Shown in pieces: positions 1 to 8,235 of a DNA stretch of 10,627 bases. Where the stretch lies: positions 1-10,627 of the forward strand of contig BOBG01000070.1 in NCBI GenBank assembly GCA_026002265.1. Direction: 5' to 3'. The DNA is from Spirochaetia bacterium. GTDB lineage: Bacteria > Spirochaetota > Spirochaetia > Treponematales > Breznakiellaceae. Position 1 is the stretch's first letter. Every line of letters starts with the position of its first letter. Made by a program: the position numbers and the translations under genes. The notes beneath the pieces were generated by a model. The model was not told the origin of the DNA and did no database searches. It saw only the letters and a program-made list of their open reading frames with translations.

Positions 1-87
1 CCGGGACAGCAGGATCGCTGCCATGACTGCTGTAGCTACCAGTACAAGAGAACCTATGCTTAATGTCAGCTTAACTCTTACTTTCAT
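1..87 (-). CDS. Chemoreceptor-like membrane protein, N-terminal fragment
   Basis: Only the first 29 codons lie in the window; the gene runs off the left edge. The start ATG (87-85) is preceded by AGAGG at 99-95 with 7 bases of spacing, a good ribosome binding site. The peptide begins with a short basic stretch (MKVRVK) followed by a hydrophobic segment of about 21 residues (positions 7-28), then Ser-Arg at the edge. That is the usual N-terminal signal anchor of a methyl-accepting chemotaxis protein. The intact chemoreceptor at 529-2691 on the same strand supports a tandem chemoreceptor arrangement. A sensor kinase or another single-anchor membrane protein would look the same over so short a stretch. 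The start and membrane segment are clear; the family call is an inference. Confidence 0.55.
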   Translation of the reverse strand, partial: MKVRVKLTLSIGSLVLVATAVMAAILLSR

Positions 88-130
88 ATTTTTTCCTCTT
101 TTATAAATTCCGACCCATACCGGCAGTCAG

Positions 131-159
131 TTTATAATATAGTTAAAGAAAAGAGTCAA
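131..159 (-). promoter_or_regulatory. Sigma-70-like promoter for the gene at 1-87
   Basis: On the minus strand TTGACT (159-154) is followed after exactly 17 bases by TATAAA (136-131). Five of six bases at each element match the sigma-70 consensus. The -10 box ends 43 bases upstream of the ATG at 87, leaving a leader of about 35 bases that contains the AGAGG ribosome binding site. The placement suggests that the downstream gene is transcribed separately from the 529-2691 chemoreceptor. Confidence 0.5.
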
Positions 160-203
160 TATTGATGATATGGAGATATGAAGGTGCAGGAAAACGCGTT
201 AGC

Positions 204-500
204 CTACCAGATGAATTTCTGAACAGCATTATAGCACAGCCGGCGAACAGGGTAATAGTATCGCAACCCATTTCGAGGATTTAAGTTTTTCCAGTGATGA
301 TTTGTACCTAATTTTGGAAGTATGAGCAGCGAAAGTTTCAATAGTTTGCAATTTTTTTCAGTAACTTGTTTGTAGAACAGCAGATTTGTTGTTTCATCAG
401 ACAGAAACGCTGCTTCAGAGGGCAGCATACTGCTGATGTCATCACTTTCATGAATCCCTATCAAATCCACCTTGGACGCATGGTCTACTTGCCTGAGCTG
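204..500 (-). pseudogene. Start-less relic of an unidentified protein
   Basis: A frame open from just after a TGA near 503 down to the stop at 204-206 encodes about 98 residues. It has no convincing start: the only candidate is GTG at 470, without a clear ribosome binding site, and protein-like sequence continues upstream of it to the TGA. The first part (residues containing HESDDISSMLPSEAAFLSDE and then LLFYKQVTEK) reads like a folded-domain segment. The second half (after KLL) is low in character and may be out of frame. The pattern D-I-x-x-M-L-P-S-E-A, an acidic stretch, then L-F-Y-K and E-K, recalls from memory the region before the VWA domain in CoxE/ViaA-like proteins. This is weak and unverified. 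It lies directly downstream of the chemoreceptor stop. I regard it as a truncated internal piece of a lost gene; a short real protein is less likely. Confidence 0.35.
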
Positions 501-528
501 TCAACAGGGTAACTGGCTTTAACGTCGC

Positions 529-2691
529 CTATGCAAGCTTTTTGGCGTTTTCGAGGAAAGATGCAATACTTTTACCAGCAAGCCGCACCTTGTGAGTGAT
601 CTCTGTTACCTCCCTGGAAATTTTTTGCAGCTTTTCCATCTCCTCGTGTATTGAACCGCTTCGCTGGTGGATTACTCCGGCTCCCTCCCGCACCTGTCCG
701 GTCATATCCTGTATGTCTTTTAACGCAGTGAGGATCTGGTTTCCTCCTGCAGCCTGCTCTGCTATAGCCTTGTTTACGGTGTCAAAAGAGGTATCCATTA
801 CCTTTATCTCCCGGAATATCGTGTCCATTGCACCTACGGTTTCGTTAGAAACTTGACTTATCTGTTCTATAGCTCGTTCCATCTTCTTGATCTCTGTGGA
901 AATCGATTCCGACTCTTTCCCCGCAAGTTCCGCCAGCTTCCTAACCTCTCCGGCCACTACCGCAAAGCCCCTCCCTGCTTCCCCTGCATGAGCCGCCTCT
1001 ATTGCAGCGTTCATGGCCAAGATATTCGTCTGTCCCGCGATGTCCGATATGGTCTTATTCGCGGTTTGCAAAGTTGCGGACTGCTCCTCAATCTCCTTCA
1101 ACTCTTCGGCCAGCTTGAGCAGCATCCGGTGTCCGGACTCAGAAGACTTACTAAGGGTATCGGTGGTTCTACTGGTATTAGCAACTATCGAGCGGACGGC
1201 GGTGATATTTGTTACCATTTGCTTTATCGCTGCGGAAGATTTCGTGATATACTCCACCTGGGTATGTACTGTTATTTCAAAGGAACCCGCATGATCAAGG
1301 ATTTCTACTGCGGAATCAGAAGCGGTTAGCACCGATTCCATCTGAGTGTTTACCTTGGCTTCCATAAAACCCATATTATCGGTTATCACCTCCAGGTCGT
1401 CGGAAGATTCCGCTATGACCGTATTAAGCTGTTTGTCGAGCTTCGTCATTTTCAAAATCTGATCGTTCAGTTCATCCATCCCTTTCTTGAGGTTACCCTG
1501 TATGGTGATCAAGGCGCCCTGCATCTCATCCAATCCTTTCTTGCTATTTGCTTCAATGGGCTGGGATAAATCACCTTTGGCTACGTTTTCAAGAAAGCCA
1601 AAACCCTCTTTGATAGGCGTAACTACCCATTTCTTAAGGGTGTAAATAATCCCCAGAATAATGATCAGCATGGTAAATACGATTATGATAACTACCATAC
1701 GCTCAGCCTTTTGCAAGGCATCTACGGCTTGATATTTCTCTGCATTCGGTACGAGCATGGCAACCCCTATACCTGACTCATGTACCGAGGCGTATAAACT
1801 ATAGCTTACTCCCTGAAATGAAAAATCCTCATTGATGAAGGTTTGACCTGGTTTGAGCTGTTCCAGTTGGCTAAGCCAGCTCCCTGTGGGATAGGGAACT
1901 ATCTGGTAATCGGTGCTTTTGCTCATGGCAAAAGTAGCGTTATTTATGGTTGAAAAACCGGCCATTATGGTGGAAGGGGTGGGTAAGCTGACAGAGGTCA
2001 CCACTTGCTGCAAGGTTGCCAGGGATACGTCTACGGTGGCTACCCCGACAATGCGCTGGTCATCGCTGTACATAGGTAGGGAAACCGTAACCATCAGGGC
2101 GTTTACCGAGGTATCAATGTACAATTCACTCCAATAATGCCGCTTATCCCGAGGGCTTGAACGGCTCCACCCTTTGGGAAGTACAATTTGATACCAGCCC
2201 TCCTCATAAGTATCCACATCCCAAGCCCACTCATCGCCGAGCCATTGGACTGATTTTTCATCTGGGATTCCCTGGGCAGTCAAGATTTTGCTGACAAAGT
2301 GGTGAAAATCATAATCCTCAGGATAAAACACATTCGGTTCATAAAAGGCACCTCCACCGAGGAGAGATGTCTCCCTGGCAAAAGCTTTATGATACTCAAC
2401 ATTCATGAGATCTTCTAATTCCTTGCGGGTTAAGGTATCCTTCAAAGCATAGAATAATTCCCCCAAATCTTGAGCGATTCCGGAACTTGCCTGAATAGCC
2501 TTCAAGAAGGCATTGAATTCTTCAAAAGATTCTTGGGCCAGGGTATCATTATATTTTTTAGTAAGATCCCGGGTTATGCTTTGCATTAAGGAGCTATTAT
2601 ACATGAACACCCCAAACCCTATAAAAGACGCCAAAGACAAAACTACAATAAACGTTATAATAAAAAGGTTGATTTTATAGCTGATAGTCAT
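529..2691 (-). CDS. Methyl-accepting chemotaxis protein with periplasmic Cache-type sensor
   Basis: A 720-residue transmembrane chemoreceptor that passes ligand binding to CheA/CheW and so to the flagellar motor. Topology: TM1 about residues 8-31, periplasmic sensor 32-331, TM2 332-352, HAMP about 353-405, cytoplasmic signalling coiled coil about 430-715. The hairpin tip is unmistakable: [20 protein letters not shown] at 551-570, followed by [18 protein letters not shown]. The sensor has the double-Cache style: WY at 166-167, then Y-I-D and V-T-V-S-L-P-M-Y around 191-208, and G-V-A-T-V-D-V-S-L at 216-224. The ligand cannot be read from this; the Arg expected before WY in the amino-acid-binding Cache motif is not there. 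There is no NWETF-like C-terminal pentapeptide, so a tethered CheR/CheB docking site is absent. The ATG at 2691 follows GGAG with 11 bases of spacing. The hydrogenase relics lie immediately upstream. Confidence 0.95.
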   Translation of the reverse strand: MTISYKINLFIITFIVVLSLASFIGFGVFMYNSSLMQSITRDLTKKYNDTLAQESFEEFNAFLKAIQASSGIAQDLGELFYALKDTLTRKELEDLMNVEYHKAFARETSLLGGGAFYEPNVFYPEDYDFHHFVSKILTAQGIPDEKSVQWLGDEWAWDVDTYEEGWYQIVLPKGWSRSSPRDKRHYWSELYIDTSVNALMVTVSLPMYSDDQRIVGVATVDVSLATLQQVVTSVSLPTPSTIMAGFSTINNATFAMSKSTDYQIVPYPTGSWLSQLEQLKPGQTFINEDFSFQGVSYSLYASVHESGIGVAMLVPNAEKYQAVDALQKAERMVVIIIVFTMLIIILGIIYTLKKWVVTPIKEGFGFLENVAKGDLSQPIEANSKKGLDEMQGALITIQGNLKKGMDELNDQILKMTKLDKQLNTVIAESSDDLEVITDNMGFMEAKVNTQMESVLTASDSAVEILDHAGSFEITVHTQVEYITKSSAAIKQMVTNITAVRSIVANTSRTTDTLSKSSESGHRMLLKLAEELKEIEEQSATLQTANKTISDIAGQTNILAMNAAIEAAHAGEAGRGFAVVAGEVRKLAELAGKESESISTEIKKMERAIEQISQVSNETVGAMDTIFREIKVMDTSFDTVNKAIAEQAAGGNQILTALKDIQDMTGQVREGAGVIHQRSGSIHEEMEKLQKISREVTEITHKVRLAGKSIASFLENAKKLA

Positions 2692-2709
2692 ATAGATTAT
2701 AACTCCTAC

Positions 2710-2975
2710 GCTGATAGGTCATAATTTTTATCCTTTGAGCCTTGTGAACCGGAGGATTTTGGGAAAGCCTCGCTATTCTGTAGTTTTTTCTTCTTTAACT
2801 TTTTTCTTTAAACAAGGAATATTTTTTTCTGCATCAGCCTAATGAGGTATTTGTAAATTTCCACAGATCCGGAAGCGCCGGTTCCGGCGCACACCAGAAT
2901 TTTTTTTTTTTCAGAAGCCAGGGCTTTCTCAAAGGCCTGCCTATTTTCCTGTAATCCTAGTCTATTTCGCAGCAT
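2710..2975 (-). pseudogene. Decayed NuoF/HydB-like hydrogenase subunit, N-terminal remnant
   Basis: This is the beginning of a NuoF-like NADH-binding subunit of a multimeric [FeFe] hydrogenase. From ATG 2975 (CGGAGG with 6 bases of spacing) the frame reads a helix with QAFEKALASEKKKILVCAG, then TGASGSVEIYKYLIRLMQ. That is the thioredoxin-like 2Fe-2S domain found at the N terminus of HydB/HndC. The family normally has a Cys after TG (TGC-V-A-S-G-S); here about six bases are missing and the Cys is lost. The frame then stops at TAA, but a shifted frame continues as EKNIPCLKKKVKEEKTTE to a stop at 2773. A further frame around 2715-2770 reads KSSGSQGS, perhaps the degraded K-S-G-C-Q-G-F-C motif. 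Everything downstream (FMN, NADH and 4Fe-4S domains, several hundred residues) is missing. A 12-base A run lies inside. The identity of the first 60 residues is clear to me; the exact 3' boundary is not. Confidence 0.75.
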
Positions 2976-3260
2976 GATTAGCCTCCGGATTATTCTTTAA
3001 TTCATTAAGCAAATTCTGTGCTTTTTCCGGTACCATTGCAGGCGTTCATCGTAATAACCGGCACAAGTCCGCACGCACCAAGACATGAAACCGTTTCCAC
3101 CGTAAATCCTAAACGGAATTGTTCTAAAATAGGAATCGATTTTCACACATGACAAACCGTTCCATCGCATATCTTTATGATGAATTTACCCTTTGGATCA
3201 AGGGAAAAATTCTCGTAAAACATTGCCACACTGTAGAGACGGACTTCTCTTTTTTGAAAA
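2962..3260 (-). pseudogene. Decayed NuoE/HydC-like 2Fe-2S subunit
   Basis: Conceptual translation of this ORF-poor stretch gives, across frames, a broken NuoE-type thioredoxin-like ferredoxin. Frame one reads LYSVAMFYENFSLDPKGK, then IIKICDGTVCHV and a TGA. A shifted frame gives KSIPILEQFRLGFTVETVSC then LGACGLVPVITMN. A third frame gives the tail AMVPEKAQNLLNELKNN and ends at 2962. The four 2Fe-2S cysteines (C-x4-C in CDGTVC, C-x3-C in CLGAC) survive. Compared with the family, the N-terminal 80-90 residues are missing and about 15-20 residues between EQFR and FTVET are deleted. The remnant starts directly after the hydrogenase stop (3264) and overlaps the NuoF-like remnant by a few bases, so the original order was hydrogenase, NuoE, NuoF. 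With several frameshifts, a deletion and a truncation, sequencing error alone is an unlikely explanation. Confidence 0.8.
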
Positions 3261-3263
3261 TTC

Positions 3264-4700
3264 CTAGTTTTCACTATTTTCTGCAAGTTTTTTCACTTGA
3301 TTCAGCGCAACTGTCGGGTTTGCCACAACCATAGGACCGGCGATACACCCGCCCTTGCACGCCATCACTTCGAGAATAGTACCGGTGTTCTTTCCGTCAG
3401 CCCAATCCTTCAGTGTTTTTAAGCCTTCCTTTGTAAAGCCGTTTACTGAAACCGGTTGAAACTGGGCAACATCCTTCAGATTTTCCTTAACCGCTCCAGC
3501 CACGCCGCCTGACCACGGGAAAGAGCGTCCGGGTTTTTTTGCCTTTCCCAGTGATGCGGCATCCTCCGCACTTTTGCTCACATCAATATTCAGCACGGTA
3601 AAAAAAGCATTAATTTCTTCTGCTGTCAACACATAATCAATCAATGGATCATCAATGCCTTCTTTGCGCTTGGCAAGGCAGGGACCGATAAAAACCCGCA
3701 GATAATCCGGATGATCCTTTTGTGCAAGTTCCGCGGTATAATGCATGGGAGTCCGGGTATCCGACACATGGGGCTTTAATTCGGGAAGATGTTTTTTCAC
3801 CATTTCAATATAAGACGGGCAACAACTTGTAGTCATAAAGCCATGGCCCTTTTCCATCCGCTCGGTAAATTCTTCAGCCTCTTTACGTGCGGTTATATCT
3901 GCACCGAGGGCAACTTCATACACTGCATCAAAACCCGCCTGTTTAAGCGCGCCGATTAATTTTTCAAGTGGAGCCTTGAATTGTCCGGCAATGGCTGGAG
4001 CAATCAGTGCGGAAAGTTTTTTTCCGGATTTTTTCGCGTTTAATACATCCACAATTTCGGATCTGTCCATCATTGCACCGAAAGGGCATAAACGGATGCA
4101 GTTACCGCAAAAAATACATTTATCAAAATCGACCCGTTCTTTGTTGTTGCTATCCTTGGCAATAGCGCCGACCGGGCAGGATTCTTCGCACGGTACCGGT
4201 ATCCGGATAATCGCATGATAGGGACAATTCTGTAAACAAATGCTGCAGTTAATGCATATATCTTTATCAATTTCAGCATGATTTTTGATGATTGAGATGG
4301 CTTTTTTCGGGCAGTTCATCATACAGGGACGGGCAACACAGCCTTGACAGGCATTGGTAACGAGGTACTGGGTTTTAATACAAGCATTGCAGGCATCGTC
4401 CAGCACCATGAGTATTGGTTCCTCAATTTCTTTCCGGTCAAGTGCTTTCCGGACGTACGGCGCGAGGGAACTTCCGTCATCTGCGTAATCTTCAATGGAA
4501 AAACCAAGCTGTGCCATTATCCGGGATTTCAAAATGCTGCGGTCATGGTACACGCAACAGCGGACAGGTTCGTAGTCAGCCCCTTTGGTCATATACCATG
4601 GAACACGGTCTATCTCTGCTTCAAGTTTATCCTCGAGCTGGAGCTTGATAATAGAAACTAATAGCTGGTGTTTTATCAGCATCGCGTTGTTGTCATTCAT
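3264..4700 (-). CDS. Monomeric [FeFe] hydrogenase, group-B-like
   Basis: A 478-residue iron-only hydrogenase catalysing reversible proton reduction with electrons from a low-potential carrier such as ferredoxin; probably cytoplasmic, since no signal peptide is seen. The N-terminal half carries Fe-S cysteines: C118, C121, C126, C130; a ferredoxin motif CINCSICLQNC (149-159); C171/C175; and CIFCGNCIRLC (195-205). The H-cluster domain has L1 TSCCPSY (291-297), with the proton-transfer cysteine present, L2 GPCLAKRKE (339-347) and L3 EVMACKGGC (444-452). Classical group A enzymes have M-P-C in L2; here Gly replaces Met. With the short N terminus lacking the 2Fe-2S plant-ferredoxin domain, this suggests group B. 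It ends with no C-terminal small-subunit extension. ATG 4700 is preceded by a weak AAAGAGAG; Met7 (4682) is an alternative start. It lies 144 bases downstream of the phosphotransferase gene and just upstream of the NuoE/NuoF relics, so its original partners may be gone. Confidence 0.93.
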   Translation of the reverse strand: MNDNNAMLIKHQLLVSIIKLQLEDKLEAEIDRVPWYMTKGADYEPVRCCVYHDRSILKSRIMAQLGFSIEDYADDGSSLAPYVRKALDRKEIEEPILMVLDDACNACIKTQYLVTNACQGCVARPCMMNCPKKAISIIKNHAEIDKDICINCSICLQNCPYHAIIRIPVPCEESCPVGAIAKDSNNKERVDFDKCIFCGNCIRLCPFGAMMDRSEIVDVLNAKKSGKKLSALIAPAIAGQFKAPLEKLIGALKQAGFDAVYEVALGADITARKEAEEFTERMEKGHGFMTTSCCPSYIEMVKKHLPELKPHVSDTRTPMHYTAELAQKDHPDYLRVFIGPCLAKRKEGIDDPLIDYVLTAEEINAFFTVLNIDVSKSAEDAASLGKAKKPGRSFPWSGGVAGAVKENLKDVAQFQPVSVNGFTKEGLKTLKDWADGKNTGTILEVMACKGGCIAGPMVVANPTVALNQVKKLAENSEN

Positions 4701-4793
4701 TAGCGAAACTCTCTTTTAATGTAGTCAGAGCAATTTTAGTCTCCGCGGTGCTCTCGCCTTTTTCCTTAATATTCGATTAATACCGAAGGATTT

Positions 4794-4824
4794 ATCCGCG
4801 GATTTCACGGATTTTTTAATCCGC
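4794..4824. repeat. Nested inverted repeats in the phosphotransferase-hydrogenase spacer
   Basis: The 144-base spacer holds a 10-base palindrome ATCCGCGGAT (4794-4803). It overlaps an inverted repeat GCGGATT (4798-4804) / AATCCGC (4818-4824), with an alternative tighter hairpin CGGATT-TTTT-AATCCG (4808-4823). No U-run follows on either strand, so it is not a standard intrinsic terminator. It could be a REP-like element, an mRNA processing or stability structure, or a protein site. No second copy is seen in this window. Confidence 0.4.
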
Positions 4825-4844
4825 ACATTCGCGCTCTAAACTTT

Positions 4845-5603
4845 TTATTCGTACTCAACGACATTTGCCCAGTGGAGCAAAAATTCTTTCTCCTCCGGTT
4901 TTGCTTTAACGAGCCGTGAAGCCGAAATAATGGAGATCCATTTTTGCACATATTGTTTTGCGGTATCACTTTTTTTGCAAAACAAATTAAGATATTTTTC
5001 CGCAGCGTCTATTTTTCCGGCAAGATAGAACAGAAGATAGGTCTGAACTGCATCAGCGGAGGCATTCCCTTGAGTGGCATGCGACCAGTCAATGACGTAG
5101 GCTTCATTATTTTCGGTGATGATAATGTTGCTGGGGTTAAAATCCCCATGACAGAGCTTGGTGTGTTTGGGCAAAGAGTCCAGCCGAGTGTGCAGCTCGT
5201 AGCGGACAGTCGCGTCCAAACCTGAGGCGCGGATTTTCCGGTGCAGTTTTTCTGTCAACAGCGGCAGCCGGGACGCACTAAACCTATGCACTTCAAGCTG
5301 TATATCCACGAAACGCTCCAAATATTCATCAAACCGTTCAGGGTGCTTTTCGATAAGCTCTGCCAGAGTGTGTCCGGCAACATATTCCCATACGATTGCC
5401 CATTTTCCCTCAACTTGGGTAACTTCAAGCAGCTTGGGAACTTTGAGCGGCGTTTCTCCGACACTGGCAAGATTCAATGCCTCAGATAGAACATCCGATG
5501 CCGGATAGCTGTGACCCATCACTTTGATGACCTTGTCCCCGTCACAGTAAATGGTCTTATCAGTTCTGGCAGCAATAATTTTTTCAAGATTGTAGTGTGC
5601 CAT
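4845..5603 (-). CDS. Aminoglycoside phosphotransferase-family kinase
   Basis: A 252-residue protein-kinase-like small-molecule kinase (APH/choline kinase fold). The catalytic loop HGDFNPSN (152-159) supplies the general-base Asp and the metal-binding Asn, and IDW (171-173) is the Mg-binding Asp of the DFG-equivalent. The N lobe has D-K-V-I-K-V (23-28), whose Lys is a candidate ATP-anchoring residue, and the hinge reads WEYVAGHTL (72-80). It is slightly short for the family but complete. Resistance to aminoglycosides should not be assumed: many members phosphorylate sugars, choline or unknown metabolites. From memory it resembles the subfamily seen in Fibrobacter and treponemes. Its ATG overlaps the adhE stop (TAATG, 5605-5601), and GAGGAG lies 8 bases upstream inside adhE, so it is translationally coupled to adhE. 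The substrate is unknown. Confidence 0.85.
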   Translation of the reverse strand: MAHYNLEKIIAARTDKTIYCDGDKVIKVMGHSYPASDVLSEALNLASVGETPLKVPKLLEVTQVEGKWAIVWEYVAGHTLAELIEKHPERFDEYLERFVDIQLEVHRFSASRLPLLTEKLHRKIRASGLDATVRYELHTRLDSLPKHTKLCHGDFNPSNIIITENNEAYVIDWSHATQGNASADAVQTYLLFYLAGKIDAAEKYLNLFCKKSDTAKQYVQKWISIISASRLVKAKPEEKEFLLHWANVVEYE

Positions 5604-8221
5604 TATACTTTCTCCTCTTTCCCATAGTAGGCATTGAGATACATCTGTTTAATCTCAGCGATAAGCGGATACCGGGGATTCGCACCGGTGCATTGATCGT
5701 CAAAAGCTTTCTCACTCATATCATCAAGCCGGGCAAGAAAATCTTTCTCATCAATATTGTAATCTTTTATCGTTTTTTTAATTCCAATCGCTTCTTTGAG
5801 TTTGTCGATTGCGGCGATAAGATTCTTAAGCTTTTCCTGATCGGTTTTTCCGCCAAGTCCAAGAGCTGTAGCAAATTCCGCATACCGGGCAAGCGTATGA
5901 GGATACGCATATTGCGAAAAAGTTCCCATTTTCGGGGGAACTTCGGACGAGTTATACCGCACAACTTCATTAATCATAAGGGCGTTGGCAATACCATGAG
6001 GCAAGTGGTGAAATGCGCCGAGTTTATGCGCCATAGAGTGGCAGACACCCAAAAATGCGTTGGCAAAGGCCATTCCCGCAATCGTAGCCGCATTTGCCAT
6101 CTTTTCACGAGCAATGGGGTCTGCTGCTCCCTTTTCGTAAGCCGCGGGCAGATATTCAAAGACCAGCTTCGCCGCCTGAACCGCAAGCCCGTCAGTAAAA
6201 TCAGTTGCCATGATCGAGGCGTAGGCTTCGAGCGCATGAGTCAGGGCGTCAATGCCGGAAGCACTGGTAAGTCCTTTGGGTGCATTCATCTGGAGGTCCG
6301 CGTCAACGATTGCCATATCCGGCATAAGTTCGTAATCAGCCAACGGATATTTCATGCCAACTTTTTCGTCAGTGATTACAGCAAAAGGCGTTACTTCGCT
6401 GCCAGTTCCGGCAGAAGTTGGAATTGCGATAAAATAGGCTTTTTCCCCCATTTTTGGAAAAGTGTAAATGCGCTTCCGGATATCGACAAAACGCATGGCC
6501 ATATCCTGAAAATCCGCTTCCGGATGTTCGTATAGCACCCACATAATTTTTCCGGCGTCCATTGCAGAACCGCCGCCCAGCGCTATGATGACATCAGGAG
6601 CGAAACTCGTCATCAATTTTGCACCGATTTTTGCACACTCAAGTGTCGGGTCCGGCTGTATATCGAAAAATGTTTCGTGAACGATGCCCATTTCGTCAAG
6701 CTTATCCGTAATTGCCTTTGAAGCACCGCTTTTGTAAAGAAAATCGTCAGTAACGACAAAAGCCCGCTTTTTGCCCATCACATTTTTCAGCTCATCGAGG
6801 GCAACAGGCAGGCAACCCTTTTTCAGATAGACTTTTTCCGGCGCCCTAAACCACAGCATATTTTCCCTCCGTTCCGCGAGCGTTTTAATATTCATAAGAT
6901 GCTTAACACCAACATTTTCGGAAATCGAATTCCCGCCCCACGAACCGCAGCCCAACGTAAGAGACGGCGCCAGTTTAAAATTATAAAGGTCCCCGATACC
7001 GCCATGAGACGAAGGAGTATTGACAATGATCCGGCAGGTTTTCATCCGGCCGGCAAAAGCCTCAAGCTTTGCCTGACTCGTTCCGGTATCGAGATAAACT
7101 GAAGCGGTGTGGCCGTAGCCCCCGTCCCGGATAAGCTGTTCAGCTTTATCTATCGCATCGTTAAAATCTTTTGCCCGGTACAGCGCCAGAACCGGTGAAA
7201 GTTTTTCATGAGCAAATTCTTCGGCAATATCAACAGATTCAACTTCGCCGATGAGTATTTTTGTCGCTTCCGGAACCGTTACACCGGCAAGTTCAGCGAT
7301 GGTGTGCGCCTTCTGCCCCACAATTTTTGCATTCAGTGCGCCGTTAATAACGATAGTTTTGCGGACTTTTTCGGTTTCTTCCGGGTTAAGGAAATAGCAG
7401 CCTCGGCCGGAAAATTCTTTTTTTACCGCATCATAGACAGCGTCAAGAGCTATCACCGATTGTTCGGACGCGCAAATCATACCGTTGTCAAAAATTTTTG
7501 AATGGATAATTGAATTGACCGCAAGAATAACATCTGCACTGTCATCAATAATCGCCGGAACATTGCCGGAACCGACTCCGATGGCGGGTTTTCCGGAAGA
7601 ATACGCGGCTTTTACCATACCCGGCCCGCCGGTTGCAAGGATAATATCCGCTTCGTGCATCACCGTATTGGTAAGTTCCAGACTCGGTTCATCGATCCAG
7701 CCGATAATCCCTTCCGGCGCCCCTGCTGCAACAGCCGCTTCCAGCACGATCCTCGCAGCAGTGTTGGTACTATTTTTTGCCCGCGGGTGGGGAGAAATAA
7801 TGATTCCGTTCCGGGTTTTCAAACAGATCAGCGTTTTGAAAATTGCCGTTGAGGTGGGATTTGTCGTGGGGATAACGGCAGCGACCAACCCAATCGGTTC
7901 AGCGATCTTTTTGATACCAAAGGAAGAATCCGCTTCAATAACACCGCAGGTTTTGGTGTTTTTATAGGCATTATAGATATATTCTGCGGCATAGTGATTC
8001 TTGATCACCTTATCCTCAACGACACCCATGCCGGTTTCTGCGACGGCCATCTTGGCAAGCTCTATTCGGGCTTTATCTGCGGCAGTTGCAGCCGCACGAA
8101 AGATTTTGTCCACCTGCTCCTGCGAAAAGCCCGCAAAAATCTGTTGGGCCTTATGAATCCTCTCAAGTACCCGTTTGAGCGTTTCAGCATCCTTGACAGT
8201 CTCGTACTGTAGTTCAGCCAT
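5603..8221 (-). CDS. adhE: Bifunctional acetaldehyde-CoA/alcohol dehydrogenase AdhE
   Basis: An 872-residue fusion that converts acetyl-CoA to acetaldehyde and then ethanol, consuming two NADH; it typically forms cytoplasmic spirosomes. The N-terminal CoA-acylating aldehyde dehydrogenase half (about 1-440) has its nucleophile at C250 in NGMICASEQ. The C-terminal iron alcohol dehydrogenase half (about 455-872) has the NAD loop GGGSAMDAGK (549-558) and Fe ligands D658, H662, H728 and H742, whose spacing matches E. coli AdhE (D653, H657, H723, H737). The length is normal for the family. The ATG at 8221 was chosen because AAGGAG (8237-8232) stands 10 bases upstream; the in-frame TTG at 8227 would leave only four. 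It is probably driven by the promoter at 8254-8282, and an inverted repeat at the transcription start suggests an operator. It is the first gene of an operon with the phosphotransferase and perhaps the hydrogenase. Confidence 0.97.
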   Translation of the reverse strand: MAELQYETVKDAETLKRVLERIHKAQQIFAGFSQEQVDKIFRAAATAADKARIELAKMAVAETGMGVVEDKVIKNHYAAEYIYNAYKNTKTCGVIEADSSFGIKKIAEPIGLVAAVIPTTNPTSTAIFKTLICLKTRNGIIISPHPRAKNSTNTAARIVLEAAVAAGAPEGIIGWIDEPSLELTNTVMHEADIILATGGPGMVKAAYSSGKPAIGVGSGNVPAIIDDSADVILAVNSIIHSKIFDNGMICASEQSVIALDAVYDAVKKEFSGRGCYFLNPEETEKVRKTIVINGALNAKIVGQKAHTIAELAGVTVPEATKILIGEVESVDIAEEFAHEKLSPVLALYRAKDFNDAIDKAEQLIRDGGYGHTASVYLDTGTSQAKLEAFAGRMKTCRIIVNTPSSHGGIGDLYNFKLAPSLTLGCGSWGGNSISENVGVKHLMNIKTLAERRENMLWFRAPEKVYLKKGCLPVALDELKNVMGKKRAFVVTDDFLYKSGASKAITDKLDEMGIVHETFFDIQPDPTLECAKIGAKLMTSFAPDVIIALGGGSAMDAGKIMWVLYEHPEADFQDMAMRFVDIRKRIYTFPKMGEKAYFIAIPTSAGTGSEVTPFAVITDEKVGMKYPLADYELMPDMAIVDADLQMNAPKGLTSASGIDALTHALEAYASIMATDFTDGLAVQAAKLVFEYLPAAYEKGAADPIAREKMANAATIAGMAFANAFLGVCHSMAHKLGAFHHLPHGIANALMINEVVRYNSSEVPPKMGTFSQYAYPHTLARYAEFATALGLGGKTDQEKLKNLIAAIDKLKEAIGIKKTIKDYNIDEKDFLARLDDMSEKAFDDQCTGANPRYPLIAEIKQMYLNAYYGKEEKV

Positions 8222-8235
8222 TATCAATTAACTCC

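Noticed and set aside
2899..2911. Run of 12 T as an intrinsic terminator
   Set aside because: No stable GC-rich stem stands directly before it on either strand; it corresponds to a lysine-codon A run inside the NuoF-like remnant.
5597..6535. Long plus-strand open frame of 312 codons opposite adhE
   Set aside because: It is antisense to the conserved iron alcohol dehydrogenase half of adhE, has no recognisable domain and is rich in Cys, His, Arg and Phe as shadow frames are.
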